From positions 1-64,000 of the forward strand of contig NZ_JBINJF010000023.1 of the NCBI RefSeq assembly GCF_043951865.1: a stretch of DNA of 64,000 nt. The letters run 5' to 3'. The notes below the pieces were generated by a model, which worked only from the letters and a program-made list of their open reading frames with translations, was not told the DNA's origin and did no database searches. This stretch comes from JAMQKA01 sp043951865 (GTDB lineage Bacteria > Bacteroidota > Rhodothermia > Balneolales > Balneolaceae). The position numbers and the translations under genes are program-made. Numbering within the stretch: the first letter of the stretch is position 1; every line of letters starts with the position of its first letter. Shown here piece after piece: positions 1-9,760 of this stretch.

Positions 1-459
1 TTGGTACGTTGAGCAGGTGATTTGTCCTTCAACGCAGCTGAAAGGCCCATTTCGCAGCCTGTTACAGACTGTAATGATAATTTGGCAGTAAAAATGGAAT
101 AAGTTATGGTCATCCATGAAGTTACATGATTTTATCCAACATACGCGTGAGAAATCCGGGCTAGTGTAGTTATCGGTTAATTAGCGTAGTAGTTATTAGC
201 TCGTCATTATTCTGCATTTACAACCTTATGCTGCATGTTATCTGTGAAAATCTGTGGCTAATTACTTTACTAATATTAATTTTAGTGGTAGTGACACCCG
301 CTGGTATTGTTTTAAAGGACCTTAGCAGAGCCTGATATTTTGTTGGTAGGCGGTTGTATCACCGACCTTGTTAATCTTGTAAACGGGAGTACAACTCCCT
401 AAGAACGAGAATTTGAGGTTTTGCAAAGTCCTCTTTAAGATTGTACTCACCTGAAAACG
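1..459. other. Intergenic region at left edge
   Basis: AT-rich non-coding stretch between the window edge and the stop codon of the minus-strand mfd gene. I see no credible reading frame in it. Its right part (about 311-439) is a copy of the dispersed palindromic element described separately. Confidence 0.6.
311..439 (+). repeat. Dispersed palindromic element, copy R1
   Basis: About 130 bp with imperfect terminal inverted repeats (TTTAAAGGAC at the left, GTCCTCTTTAA at the right, continuing inward as AGCAGAGCCT and AGGTTTTGCAAAG). Inside are two small hairpins: GGCGG-TTGTA-TCACC near 350 and a perfect GGGAG-TACAA-CTCCC near 386-400. It lies 21 bp beyond the mfd stop codon, in the orientation opposite to mfd. 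Related copies are at 17990, 22595 (minus), 54402 and 63670, with a termini-only relative at 25229. Confidence 0.75.
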
Positions 460-3400
460 TTAACCCACCGCAGCCGTTTCCGCCTTATCCACCGTTGCTT
501 CTTTCAGTGCTTTCAGAAATTCGGCAGCCGCTTTGATATCCGCAATCTCATGGATCACAAAGCGCACCCGTTCATCTTTCTGAATCACCTTGAAGCGATC
601 CTCGGAATATTCCTGCAGGGCCTTAAGCAGCGGTTGAAATTTTGTGCCGTAAAACTCTTCCCCAAGCTCGGAACTGTTTTTCGGACATTTCAGCCACATG
701 CGGTCGGCGCGAACCGTCACTTTGGTGATGAAGTTATGCGAGGCGAAAAGCTTGATCCTGGCCCCTGTAATCAGGTGCTGCCCCTCGCTTGGTATCGGGC
801 CAAACCGGTCGCGCACCTCCTCTTCCCAATCGTCGATCTCCTCTTCCGTGGTGGCCTGCGCCAGTTTTCGGTAGAGATTGAGGCGTTCAATGTTGTCGGA
901 AACATATCGGCCGGGCAGGAGGGCGGCAACGTCAAATTCAACAGTGGTTTCGGGCAGATCGGTTTCAACTTCCACGTCCTCAAACACATCGCTGAACTCT
1001 TCCTTCTTGAGCTCCTTGATGGCGTCATTGAGAATTTTGTGGTATAGATCAAACCCGACGTCGTTGATGAACCCGCTTTGTTCCGCTCCCAGGATATCCC
1101 CGGCCCCGCGAATGTCGAGGTCGCGCATCGCCAGGCTGAAGCCGGAACCCAGGTCTGAAAACTCTTCGAGGGCCAGCAGCCGTTTACGAGCTTCGTTGGT
1201 CAGCGTTTCGACGGGTGGGGTGATCAGGTAGCAGAACGCCTTGCGGTTGGAGCGCCCCACGCGACCGCGCAGCTGATGCAGTTCCGCCATGCCGAAATGA
1301 TCGGCCCGGTTGATAATCATGGTATTGGCGTTGGAGATATCGATGCCGTTTTCCACGATGTTGGTTGAGACCAGCACATCAAATTTATGGTTGTAAAAAT
1401 CGGCAATTATCTTCTCCAGTTTCTTGGAACTCATCTGTCCGTGTGCAAAACGTACGCGCACATCCGGCACCAGCTGGCGGACCATAGATGCCACTTCTTC
1501 AATATTTTTCACCCGGTTGTGGATGAAAAATACCTGTCCGCCGCGCGCCATCTCCTGCCGGATGGCATCGCTGATAAGGTCTTTGTCAAAACTGTGAATT
1601 TCCGTACGAACCGGCTGGCGGTTGGGGGGCGGGGTATTGATGATGCTGAGGTCGCGGGCCCCCATCAGCGAAAATTGGAGTGTTCGCGGGATCGGGGTGG
1701 CCGTAAGCGTGAGTACATCCACCGTGGCGCGGTACTCCTTGAGTTTTTCCTTGGCAGAGACCCCGAAGCGCTGCTCCTCGTCCACAATCAACAGGCCCAG
1801 GTCGTTGAACTTGATATCTTTCGAGGTAAGCCGGTGGGTGCCGATGATGATGTCCACCTTGCCCTCTTCGAGTTTTTTGATTGTCTCTTTCTGCTCTTTG
1901 GAGGATCGGAAGCGGGAAATCATGTCGACATTGACGGGAAAATGTTTCATCCGCTCCCTGAACGTGTTGTAGTGCTGTTCGGCAAGGATTGTGGTCGGTA
2001 CCAGTACCGCAACCTGTTTGTGATCATTGACCGCCTTGAAGGCCGCTCGCAGCGCTACTTCCGTTTTGCCAAAGCCGACATCCCCGCAGACCAGGCGGTC
2101 CATCGGCGTATCGGACTCCATATCCTGCTTTACAGCCCTGATCGCCTCCATCTGGTCGGGCGTTTCCTCGAACTCGAAGCGCGCTTCCAGCTCGGTCTGC
2201 CACGAGGTGTCTGCCGAAAATTCAAACCCGTCCTTCGATTTTCGTTCGGCATACAGCTTGATCAGGTCACGCGCGATATCCTTGACTTTTTTCTTTGTCT
2301 GCGCTTTTTTGCGGGCCCATTTGGCGGAGCCGATTTTTGAGATGCGGGGCTGTGTTCCCTCCTTGCCTGAATACTTCTGAACCTTGTGCAGGCTCGATAC
2401 ATTCACGTACAGCACCGAATCTTCCTGGTATTTAAGGACGACCGACTCCTGCTCCACCCCCTTGACTTTAATTTTCCTGAATCCGGCAAATTTACCGATC
2501 CCGTAGTCTACATGCACCACATAATCGCCAATACTCAGGTCCCGCAGCTCCTTGAAAGAGATTCCGCCGTGATAGCGCCGTTTCTTTGTTTTGGGCCGGT
2601 GGTAGCGGTTAAAGATCTGGTGGTCAGTGTAAACGGCTGTTTTTTGGTCTCTGAGGACAAATCCCTGGTGCAGGGTGTTCACAGCAAGGGTGTAGCGGTA
2701 GGTATCCGTCGGCTCGTCGAGAAGCTCCGCAAAACGGTCGCGCTGACCCTCATTGTCGCACAGGATATACGTTTGGCAGCCCTCGTTGCTGAGTTCCCGT
2801 ATATTCTCTTTGAGCAACTTGATACTGCCGTTGAATTCCGGTTGCGGCTCTGCAGGCAGGCGGAAGGTCCAGTCGAACTGCTCGCTGGTGGAAAACCCCC
2901 CGAAATGAACGGCCGCCTTATCCCGAATTTGAGCTTCAAACTCCCCGATGGAGATAAAGGCTTCGTGCGGGGGAGGGGATTCCCCGGGCTCCTCGAGATC
3001 CTTGTATGCCTCCTCTGCCTTGTGGAAACGTTTTTCAATATCGGATTTTACCAGGCTTTGGTTGAAAAAGACAAAAAGGGTTTCATCGTCAAAATAGGTC
3101 AGCAGGCTCTCTTTTTCCCCGGTACTCAAATTTGTGGCATCCGGCACGATGCGCACACTGTTCAGGTAGGAGATGGAGCGCTGTGTATCGGTATCAAACT
3201 GGCGGATGGACTCGACCTCATCCCCGAAAAACTCCAGACGCACCGGGTATTCCCCGGAATAGGGGAAGATATCCAGGATGCCGCCCCGGGAGGCAAATTC
3301 GCCGGGTTCGTCCACAAATTTCACATTCTTGTATTCCTGGTCCACCAGCTCCTCCTTCAGTTTCTCAAAATCCACCTGATCTCCCTTGTCAATAGAGATG

Positions 3401-3816
3401 GAGGATGTTGAGAATGTCTCAGGTGCCGCAATTTTTTCAAAAAGCGCGCGCGACGATGTTACGGTGACAAATTGTTCGGAGGCTTGGATGCGCTCCAGTG
3501 CCTCCGACCGCTGAACCATCAGGCCGCTGTCAATGATCTGCTGCTGATCGTACGGCTTGTGATTGGTGGGAGGGAACAGCAGGGGATTTTCGGTGGCCAG
3601 TTCCTCCAGGTCCGACTTGAGAAACTGGGCCGATTCAAATTCAGCAGATATGGCCACTATTTTCTTATACTCCCTGGACAACAGATGAACCATCAGCGAG
3701 GAGGTGGATCCTACAAAATGGTCCAGGTAGATCGCGTTGCGTTGATTGAGCTGCTCCCGGAGTTGGTCCCACGGGATCGTCTTTTTAACCGTATCAGTAA
3801 TGTTCTTTAAAACCAT
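460..3816 (-). CDS. mfd: Transcription-repair coupling factor Mfd
   Basis: Superfamily 2 DNA translocase that removes RNA polymerase stalled at lesions and recruits UvrA; it acts in the cytoplasm on DNA. The 1118-residue length is normal for the family. The UvrB-like N-terminal half is followed by the RNA-polymerase-interacting CarD-type domain near residues 420-490 (DYVVHVDYGIGKF). The translocase core follows, with a Walker A motif (GDVGFGKTE, about residue 580), DEEQ box (about 677) and TATPIPRT motif. The C-terminal autoinhibitory domain is complete. The ATG at 3816 has no clear Shine-Dalgarno sequence. It is divergent from the GWxTD gene across a 252-bp AT-rich gap and appears monocistronic here. 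Confidence 0.97.
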   Translation of the reverse strand: MVLKNITDTVKKTIPWDQLREQLNQRNAIYLDHFVGSTSSLMVHLLSREYKKIVAISAEFESAQFLKSDLEELATENPLLFPPTNHKPYDQQQIIDSGLMVQRSEALERIQASEQFVTVTSSRALFEKIAAPETFSTSSISIDKGDQVDFEKLKEELVDQEYKNVKFVDEPGEFASRGGILDIFPYSGEYPVRLEFFGDEVESIRQFDTDTQRSISYLNSVRIVPDATNLSTGEKESLLTYFDDETLFVFFNQSLVKSDIEKRFHKAEEAYKDLEEPGESPPPHEAFISIGEFEAQIRDKAAVHFGGFSTSEQFDWTFRLPAEPQPEFNGSIKLLKENIRELSNEGCQTYILCDNEGQRDRFAELLDEPTDTYRYTLAVNTLHQGFVLRDQKTAVYTDHQIFNRYHRPKTKKRRYHGGISFKELRDLSIGDYVVHVDYGIGKFAGFRKIKVKGVEQESVVLKYQEDSVLYVNVSSLHKVQKYSGKEGTQPRISKIGSAKWARKKAQTKKKVKDIARDLIKLYAERKSKDGFEFSADTSWQTELEARFEFEETPDQMEAIRAVKQDMESDTPMDRLVCGDVGFGKTEVALRAAFKAVNDHKQVAVLVPTTILAEQHYNTFRERMKHFPVNVDMISRFRSSKEQKETIKKLEEGKVDIIIGTHRLTSKDIKFNDLGLLIVDEEQRFGVSAKEKLKEYRATVDVLTLTATPIPRTLQFSLMGARDLSIINTPPPNRQPVRTEIHSFDKDLISDAIRQEMARGGQVFFIHNRVKNIEEVASMVRQLVPDVRVRFAHGQMSSKKLEKIIADFYNHKFDVLVSTNIVENGIDISNANTMIINRADHFGMAELHQLRGRVGRSNRKAFCYLITPPVETLTNEARKRLLALEEFSDLGSGFSLAMRDLDIRGAGDILGAEQSGFINDVGFDLYHKILNDAIKELKKEEFSDVFEDVEVETDLPETTVEFDVAALLPGRYVSDNIERLNLYRKLAQATTEEEIDDWEEEVRDRFGPIPSEGQHLITGARIKLFASHNFITKVTVRADRMWLKCPKNSSELGEEFYGTKFQPLLKALQEYSEDRFKVIQKDERVRFVIHEIADIKAAAEFLKALKEATVDKAETAAVG

Positions 3817-4068
3817 GAGCGAAATGTATTAGAAATAGAACCCAGCCAAAATAACGGTTCCTCTGCAAACAGGCCATTTTAACGCAATATTATTTGTCAC
3901 CATTTCTAAAATAGTTGTGGAATTAATTACGTTATACTAAATCAATATATTTCAGGCAGATCTGCATAAAAATGCAATAATATTTGTAGTTATATGTAAT
4001 TTGTTTTTATATGCAATATATGCCTTCGTGATAGATCATTCGCTATTTACTACTAAAGTTGACGTGCT

Positions 4069-6138
4069 ATGTGGGGAAGAGGCTTCATACTGTTTCTCAT
4101 GCTCCTCTCATTGTTGTGCAGTCCTGTACCGGCGCAAACCGTTGAGGACTTCACTGTGGCACTGGAACAGGGAGAAAAAGCGGTAGAGAATGGAGATCCT
4201 GAAAAAGCACTGGAGTTGTGGAGCACGGAGGCGGAACGTGCACCAGAGGGGATAACTGATCCCCGGATCGGCATTTCCTACATTGAACTGGTGACCGCCC
4301 TGCAAAAAAACGAGCTTTATGAACAAGCGGTAGATATTTACTACTGGGGACTCGAGAATCCGTCTGACCCGGTATTTGAGGAGGTGTTGTCAGCTGAAAT
4401 CAAACGCCTGCAGCCCATTGCCAAGCGCAGCCAGTACAGGGCATGGAGAGGCCTGCTGAAAGATAAACAATTCACGGAACTGGGCCAGGAGCTGCTCCAT
4501 TTTTGGAAACTGACGGATCCCACCATCACAACCCGGTACAATGAGCGGCTCGTAGAGCACTGGAAGCGGATAGCCTACGGGCGGGAGCAGTTTACGCGGA
4601 ATGATGTTTCTGCCTACGATGCGGATGAGCGTGCGGAAATATATGTCAAATATGGTTCGCCCGACCTTGTCCGCGACGGAATGATCCATTTCAGCTCCGG
4701 GCTTGTCCAGTCGTGGATACAGCAGGCATTTGATATCAGAATGACGGACCTTGGTCCGCTGCCCAGTGGAACCGATTCGGTATCGAGAGCGATGGCCCAG
4801 CAAATCATGGCTGCTCGTATCATGCAAAAGCAGCAACAGATTATGAATTATGAGCGGCAGGTTCGGTTTGCTCACAACTATCCCCGTTATGAAATTTGGG
4901 TCTACAGGGATATCCTCGATAATAATTTTACTCCCCTCATTTTTATTTTCGGAAATGACGGGAACACCGGGCAGTTCAGCCTGTTGAGCTCGGTCGAGGA
5001 GATGATGCCCAACTCCGCATTTCGGAGCTCGGGGACCCAGATGAAGGTGCCCCCGTCCTTTTTCCTGCAGCTGATGTATTATCAAAACCTGGTTACCATC
5101 GACAACTATTTTGAACGCGCCTACCAGAAGCTGGAGTCCCGCCTGTACAATTTACAGGGAGTCAACCAGTGGGATTCGCGCCAGCTTTATTACCAAAACC
5201 GGAGTACTCTCACGCATGCACAGATGAGGGCGCCCGAGGAGCGTTCCACACTGGACAGGGAGTTCCCGTCTATCGACCTGGATGTACACCAGTACCGCCT
5301 GCTCAATGAGCAAAATGAGCCCTTTCTGGCCACCTACGTGTTGAGCAACCCGTACCGGGCGTACCTGTACGACCAGCTGCGGGAAGATGACTTTAGCCTG
5401 TCATCTTACATGCTGGCGGGATCGGTATTGGGCGTGGATAAAAGCAACCAGATCGCCTTTCAGCAGGCTACCGATAACCAGCCCCTGAAAGGATTAGACG
5501 GTTTCCGCGGCAATATTGACCGGGTACAGCCGGAGATCACCTATTTTGAAGTTCCGAACAAAGAGACGATAAACACCCAGCGTTTTTCCATCGAGCTGCG
5601 GCATAAAAATAAAGACAGCATGCGGGTCAGCGAAAATGTGTTTAAAGAGAATATTCGCGCCATCGGTAACGTATCGGTGGAACAGAAAGAGCCGATATTG
5701 ATAACTAACGGGGAACTTCAAATGGGAGATCTCATTGTCGGGGTCAGAGAGAATGCCATGGATGAAAAACTGCCGTTTGGATTCCGGGTGGAACCGGACG
5801 CGACTATTGACCAGGGAGAGAACCTGATCGTACATTTTGAAGTGTACAATCTTGAAGGTGAGCCGACCAGCCCGAAGCCGTTTCAAATCGAATATGTAGC
5901 CGTGGAAAAAATGGGATTGCTAAAGCGTATTTTTACAAAAAGAGACAAGGTGAGGTTGTCGCTTAATTTCGAGTCTCGGGGCCCGCACTTCAGGGAAAAT
6001 CTCGAAATTGATACTTCCCCGTTTGAAGCCGGGGACTACAAACTTGAACTTACGGCAACCGAACCCGGCAGTGGACGCGAAGTGGAGCGGTCGATTGAGT
6101 TTACCATTGAAGCCCCTGAAGATGGGGAGGAGGGTTAA
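4069..6138 (+). CDS. Secreted GWxTD-domain-like protein
   Basis: 689-residue exported protein. Residues 1-23 form a signal peptide (hydrophobic core FILFLMLLSLL, cleavage after PAQ). The segment near residues 180-205 (ERAEIYVKYGSPDLV) corresponds to the conserved block of GWxTD proteins, a poorly understood secreted family common in the FCB group. The name-giving GWxTD tetrad itself is degenerate here (AYDAD). An N-terminal helical, TPR-like part and a C-terminal beta-rich part are suggested by composition. The function is unknown. Its stop codon overlaps by 4 bp the stop codon of the convergent VWA gene, so neither gene has room for its own terminator. Confidence 0.75.
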   Translation: MWGRGFILFLMLLSLLCSPVPAQTVEDFTVALEQGEKAVENGDPEKALELWSTEAERAPEGITDPRIGISYIELVTALQKNELYEQAVDIYYWGLENPSDPVFEEVLSAEIKRLQPIAKRSQYRAWRGLLKDKQFTELGQELLHFWKLTDPTITTRYNERLVEHWKRIAYGREQFTRNDVSAYDADERAEIYVKYGSPDLVRDGMIHFSSGLVQSWIQQAFDIRMTDLGPLPSGTDSVSRAMAQQIMAARIMQKQQQIMNYERQVRFAHNYPRYEIWVYRDILDNNFTPLIFIFGNDGNTGQFSLLSSVEEMMPNSAFRSSGTQMKVPPSFFLQLMYYQNLVTIDNYFERAYQKLESRLYNLQGVNQWDSRQLYYQNRSTLTHAQMRAPEERSTLDREFPSIDLDVHQYRLLNEQNEPFLATYVLSNPYRAYLYDQLREDDFSLSSYMLAGSVLGVDKSNQIAFQQATDNQPLKGLDGFRGNIDRVQPEITYFEVPNKETINTQRFSIELRHKNKDSMRVSENVFKENIRAIGNVSVEQKEPILITNGELQMGDLIVGVRENAMDEKLPFGFRVEPDATIDQGENLIVHFEVYNLEGEPTSPKPFQIEYVAVEKMGLLKRIFTKRDKVRLSLNFESRGPHFRENLEIDTSPFEAGDYKLELTATEPGSGREVERSIEFTIEAPEDGEEG

Positions 6139-7127
6139 GCCAGTTCAGTCCTGAAAAACACCTTTTCGCACAACAGTCCGAGTATCAGGAGTGCTAAGGC
6201 GGGGATTAGAAAGCGCAGGTACAGGTCTTGGTAATCGGTGTAGATAAGTTCTTCAACTTCAGTCTTTTCCAGTTCATCAATGCGGTCATAGATATCCTGG
6301 AGACGTTCAGTATTGGTGGCGCGAAAGTATTCGCCCTCCGTCATATTGGCGATCTCGGTCAGCATCTCCTCATCAATATCGACCTTCACATTTTGGTAGC
6401 GGGTCCCGAAAACCGGGTCTTGTACGGGGTAGGGGGCCGTACCGCGCGTTCCAGCCCCGATGGTATAGATTTTAATGCCATAGGTTACAGCCAGATCGGC
6501 GGCCGTGACGGGATCAATTTCGCCGGAATTGTTCTGCCCGTCAGTCAGCAGGATGATAACTTTGCTTTCGGCCTGACTCTCCTTCAGGCGATTGACCGCC
6601 GTGGCGATACCCATGCCGATTGCGGTTCCATCTTCCACTATCCCCATCTGTACATCATCGAGCAGGCGCTTGAGCAGATCGTAGTCGAGGGTGGGAGGCA
6701 CCACTGTAAAACTTTTTCGAGCAAAGGCCACAAGCCCGATCCGGTCTGAGACCCGCTTGTCGATAAAGTCGCTTGCTACATTTCGAGCCGCTTCAAAACG
6801 ATTTGGTTTCAGGTCTTCGGCCTTCATGGAGGTGGAGATATCCAGCACCAGCACAATGTCGATCCCTTCAGCATTTCGTTCTACGGTCGTATTTTGGAGC
6901 TGGGGACGCGCCAGGGCCATGACAATCAGCGCGAAAGCGATCCACTGGAGGGCCGGTGCGATCCATATCCCGTAGCTGCGCCAGTTGCCCGGCAGGTCTT
7001 TCAGGCCCGAAACATCGGAAAAGGTGATACTGGGCTGGCGTTTTTTAAGTCGCCTCCATACCTGGATCCCGATTAGCAGGGGGATCAGCGTCAACAGCCA
7101 GAACCATTCGGGATTTGCCCAACTCAT
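6135..7127 (-). CDS. BatA/BatB-type membrane VWA-domain protein
   Basis: 330-residue inner-membrane protein of the aerotolerance (Bat) family. Two N-terminal membrane segments (residues ~9-25 and ~52-72) precede a von Willebrand A domain with an intact metal-ion-dependent adhesion site: DISTS near residue 95, the threonine in DGTAIG, and TDGQ near 195. A C-terminal membrane helix (FLIPALALLILGLL) closes it. In this family the VWA domain is thought to help assemble or protect envelope complexes together with a MoxR ATPase. Its start overlaps the stop of the upstream BatD-like gene by 4 bp, indicating translational coupling. Confidence 0.9.
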   Translation of the reverse strand: MSWANPEWFWLLTLIPLLIGIQVWRRLKKRQPSITFSDVSGLKDLPGNWRSYGIWIAPALQWIAFALIVMALARPQLQNTTVERNAEGIDIVLVLDISTSMKAEDLKPNRFEAARNVASDFIDKRVSDRIGLVAFARKSFTVVPPTLDYDLLKRLLDDVQMGIVEDGTAIGMGIATAVNRLKESQAESKVIILLTDGQNNSGEIDPVTAADLAVTYGIKIYTIGAGTRGTAPYPVQDPVFGTRYQNVKVDIDEEMLTEIANMTEGEYFRATNTERLQDIYDRIDELEKTEVEELIYTDYQDLYLRFLIPALALLILGLLCEKVFFRTELA

Positions 7128-8164
7128 GCGTTATGCAGCTCTTTTGTTTCGGATTCTTCTTCATACTTTCGGCGCTGTTCCTCAATCTCGGACTGGTGCT
7201 GGCGACGCATCTGCTCGATCCGGGGGCCGTCATTTTTTCGCGCAACCTCTACAAAATCCTGGGCAATAGACAGTGATATCCTGGTTTGCTCCTCGGAGGG
7301 TTTAAACTTGGCAAATTTCACCATGTCCGCCTGGCGAAGCACTTTGCGGGTCTGGGTGATCATCCGTTCGTCGACCATCCGCTTTTCCAGCTCCAGGATA
7401 ATTTCCCGGCTGGTGGACTCAAGCGCCGGAATATGGTACAGGGTTTCAAAATAGGTGCGGATGGCATCCCCTAGGTTGATATAAAACTGCTTGACATCCT
7501 CTTCCTCCTCAAATGAAAAGCTGCGCAGTTGTTTCAGGGAGTTTTCCAGCTGAACCAGCGGGTCCATAAACGGGGCGGGAGAAAAATCGGCACGCGGCTC
7601 GACTTCCGGCTCGGCGGACTTCTGCTGGTACAGCCGGTATAGGTACCAACTCAGCAATGCCAGAAGAATAGCCCCGAGAATATAGGCCCACCAGGCACGG
7701 GCGAAGTCGAAGATCGGTTTCAAGGGGCGGAACTCCTCATTTTCGGACTGCAGGACGGAGCTAAAATACACTGGAACCGGGTTGGTTCGGACGGTGGTGG
7801 TATCGGTGCCGGAGATCAGCCTGATCGGAAGAGCGGGGATGCGGGTGTCGGCCGTACCGAAATACTGCACGCGGTAGACCAGGCTGTCCTTGAAGTTGGT
7901 TTCCCTGTAATGCTGCCGGGAACGGATCTCAAACATCTCCCCGAAATGGGTGGAGTCCGGGAAGAGAATGCTGTCGTACTCCCGGTTTTTGCGAAGCGTT
8001 ATGTTGTAGGTAAAGGTGTCTCCGACCCTGAGAGAGTCTACCGTCACATATTCGGTTACATCCTGCGCCTGTGCGGTGGGGTTCTCCGCGAAAGCTACCA
8101 GAAGAAGCAGCAGAAGGGGTGTTGTACTCCAGGTTGACCAGGTTGAGAATGTAGATTTCGTCAT
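7124..8164 (-). CDS. BatD/DUF4381-like membrane protein
   Basis: 346-residue protein with a signal peptide (LLLLLLVAFA, cleavage around AQA) and a beta-rich periplasmic part to about residue 150. One membrane helix follows (AWWAYILGAILLALLSWYLY, about 158-178), then a cytoplasmic helical tail with a very charged C-terminus. This layout matches BatD/DUF4381 proteins that accompany VWA and DUF58 proteins. It is coupled to the VWA gene downstream (ATGA overlap) and separated from the DUF58 gene upstream by 137 bp. The N-terminal region carries a short threonine/serine/tryptophan repeat (STWSTWST), probably without functional meaning. Confidence 0.72.
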   Translation of the reverse strand: MTKSTFSTWSTWSTTPLLLLLLVAFAENPTAQAQDVTEYVTVDSLRVGDTFTYNITLRKNREYDSILFPDSTHFGEMFEIRSRQHYRETNFKDSLVYRVQYFGTADTRIPALPIRLISGTDTTTVRTNPVPVYFSSVLQSENEEFRPLKPIFDFARAWWAYILGAILLALLSWYLYRLYQQKSAEPEVEPRADFSPAPFMDPLVQLENSLKQLRSFSFEEEEDVKQFYINLGDAIRTYFETLYHIPALESTSREIILELEKRMVDERMITQTRKVLRQADMVKFAKFKPSEEQTRISLSIAQDFVEVARKNDGPRIEQMRRQHQSEIEEQRRKYEEESETKELHNA

Positions 8165-8301
8165 CTAAAAAAGGTTGCCTGCACTTGCTACTTACGTGAA
8201 ATATTGTTGGATCTATGCTGAAACACCAAATTTGTTTGCCTGAAAGTATGGAAATTGTAAACCAAAAACAGGAATACTGTGATGCGTTCCCAGTCCCTCG
8301 A

Positions 8302-9177
8302 TCAGTAGCGCTGCATTCGCCGGTGAAAGAAGTTCATCAGGGGCTGAATGTAGGAACGGTTGGTTTGCAGATCGATTGTGTCGATTTTTAATCGGCGAAA
8401 CTTGTCTTTTAGTGCGAGCTTTTCCTTGATCTTTTTCTTGCGAAATGCCTGGCGCACTTTCTTGCTGGAGGTGTCTATGAGTACTTCATCCCCGGTTTCA
8501 GCATCCCTGAGGGGAACAATACCCAGGTCAGGCAGCTCTTCCTCCAGATCATCATTGATCATGATATTGACAAGATCGTGCTTGCGGCTGGTGATCTTGA
8601 TCTGTTTTTCAAAATTGCGATCCTGGAAGTCGCTTGCCAGCACCACGATGGACCTGCGATTCAACAGCCGGTTGACATAGGAGAGGGCTTCGCTCAGGTC
8701 GGTGCCGGTGCCTTCCGGTTCAGTCGTATAGAGTTCCCGGATCAGCCGAAGCACGTGCAGGCGGCCTTTTTTGGGGGGCACAACTTTCTCAATAACATCG
8801 CTGAAAAGCACAATCCCCACCTTGTCATTATTTTTAATGGCGCTGAAGGCCAGTACCGCACAGATCTCAATAGCCAGGTCCATCTTCCGCTGGTCGTGGC
8901 TGCCGAACAGACCGCTCGGCGATATGTCCACGCAAAGCATCAGGGTCTGCTCGCGCTCTTCTTCGAAAAGCTTGATAAACGGGTCGCCGGTACGCGCCGT
9001 TACATTCCAGTCGATCTGCCGGATGTCATCCCCGTAGGTGTAGGCGCGGACTTCGGAAAATTCCATTCCCCGACCCTTGAATACCGACTGGTATTCACCG
9101 CCAAAAATATTGTTCACCATACCCTTGGTACGGATCTCCAGCTTGCGGATTTTTTTGAGTATCTCTTTTGAAATCAT
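8302..9177 (-). CDS. DUF58 domain protein
   Basis: 291-residue cytoplasmic DUF58 protein, a VWA-like fold usually encoded beside MoxR ATPases. The diagnostic DUF58 block is present near residues 45-65 (VRAYTYGDDIRQIDWNVTAR), followed by VWA-like strands (LMLCVDISPSG, VVLASDFQD). The length is normal and the start ATG at 9177 gives the expected N-terminus. It is first in the minus-strand cluster DUF58, BatD-like, VWA. The customary moxR gene is not upstream; a divergent small gene is there instead. Its role is inferred only from family context: envelope stress or the assembly of metal-dependent complexes. Confidence 0.92.
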   Translation of the reverse strand: MISKEILKKIRKLEIRTKGMVNNIFGGEYQSVFKGRGMEFSEVRAYTYGDDIRQIDWNVTARTGDPFIKLFEEEREQTLMLCVDISPSGLFGSHDQRKMDLAIEICAVLAFSAIKNNDKVGIVLFSDVIEKVVPPKKGRLHVLRLIRELYTTEPEGTGTDLSEALSYVNRLLNRRSIVVLASDFQDRNFEKQIKITSRKHDLVNIMINDDLEEELPDLGIVPLRDAETGDEVLIDTSSKKVRQAFRKKKIKEKLALKDKFRRLKIDTIDLQTNRSYIQPLMNFFHRRMQRY

Positions 9178-9380
9178 GAAACAGAAAGTGGGAGTGTTGA
9201 CATTTCACAGACCCTAAGAAAAGGAATTTACAGAGAAGTTAAAATGAAAATGCACGAATTGATCCGGCAGAGAGGACCTGTATTTAACAATTCGTTAACA
9301 TTTCGGTAACGGTTTGTTCAGATCTGTTTGTTCTATTGTTGTCCAGCGATTTTCAGGCTAATTAATTTGATCGGCACGTT

Positions 9381-9647
9381 ATGATCATCGGCAGTGAATT
9401 CAGTGACAAAAGCAAGCTTCTGCTCGAACGAATTGGGCAGGTTGCAGGAGGCGAAGCGGGAAAAAAACTGTCTGTTCAAAAAATAAACGAAGAGTTGGAG
9501 CTGGATCGCACTGAAATAAAAAACTTCCTGGAATACCTGCAGGAGCTTGGCTACGTGGATATTGTGACAATTGGCGGACCGTTGCTGTATGGTCATATTA
9601 AAATAACCGAGAAGGGCCTCAAAAAGTGTGCTTCTTTCCGTGAATAA
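9381..9647 (+). CDS. Small winged-helix-like protein
   Basis: 88-residue protein whose pattern (KLLLERIGQVAG, SVQKINEELELDRTEIKNFLEYL, GYVDIVTIGGPLLYG, HIKITEKGLKKC) reads as a winged helix-turn-helix. A recognition helix lies around residues 32-50 and a wing around 60-75. No further domain is present, so it is either a small DNA-binding regulator or an accessory protein. It is divergent from the DUF58 gene across 203 bp, and its targets are unknown. No clear Shine-Dalgarno sequence precedes the ATG. Confidence 0.7.
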   Translation: MIIGSEFSDKSKLLLERIGQVAGGEAGKKLSVQKINEELELDRTEIKNFLEYLQELGYVDIVTIGGPLLYGHIKITEKGLKKCASFRE

Positions 9648-9760
9648 GGTCCCCTTTTTGGGATTATGTATTTCCGGTTCTGAGGAGCGGGAGGAGGCTT
9701 CTTTTTTGTGAAAAAATACCTACCTTGCGCAAAAATTGAAGCAAAAATGCGGGGTCAGCT

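Noticed and set aside
550..3411. Long plus-strand open frames opposite mfd
   Set aside because: They are antisense to a complete, strongly conserved mfd gene and have the arginine/histidine-rich composition typical of shadow frames.
8190..8212. Half of a parS-like palindrome (ACGTGAAA)
   Set aside because: Only the right half matches the consensus; the left half does not.
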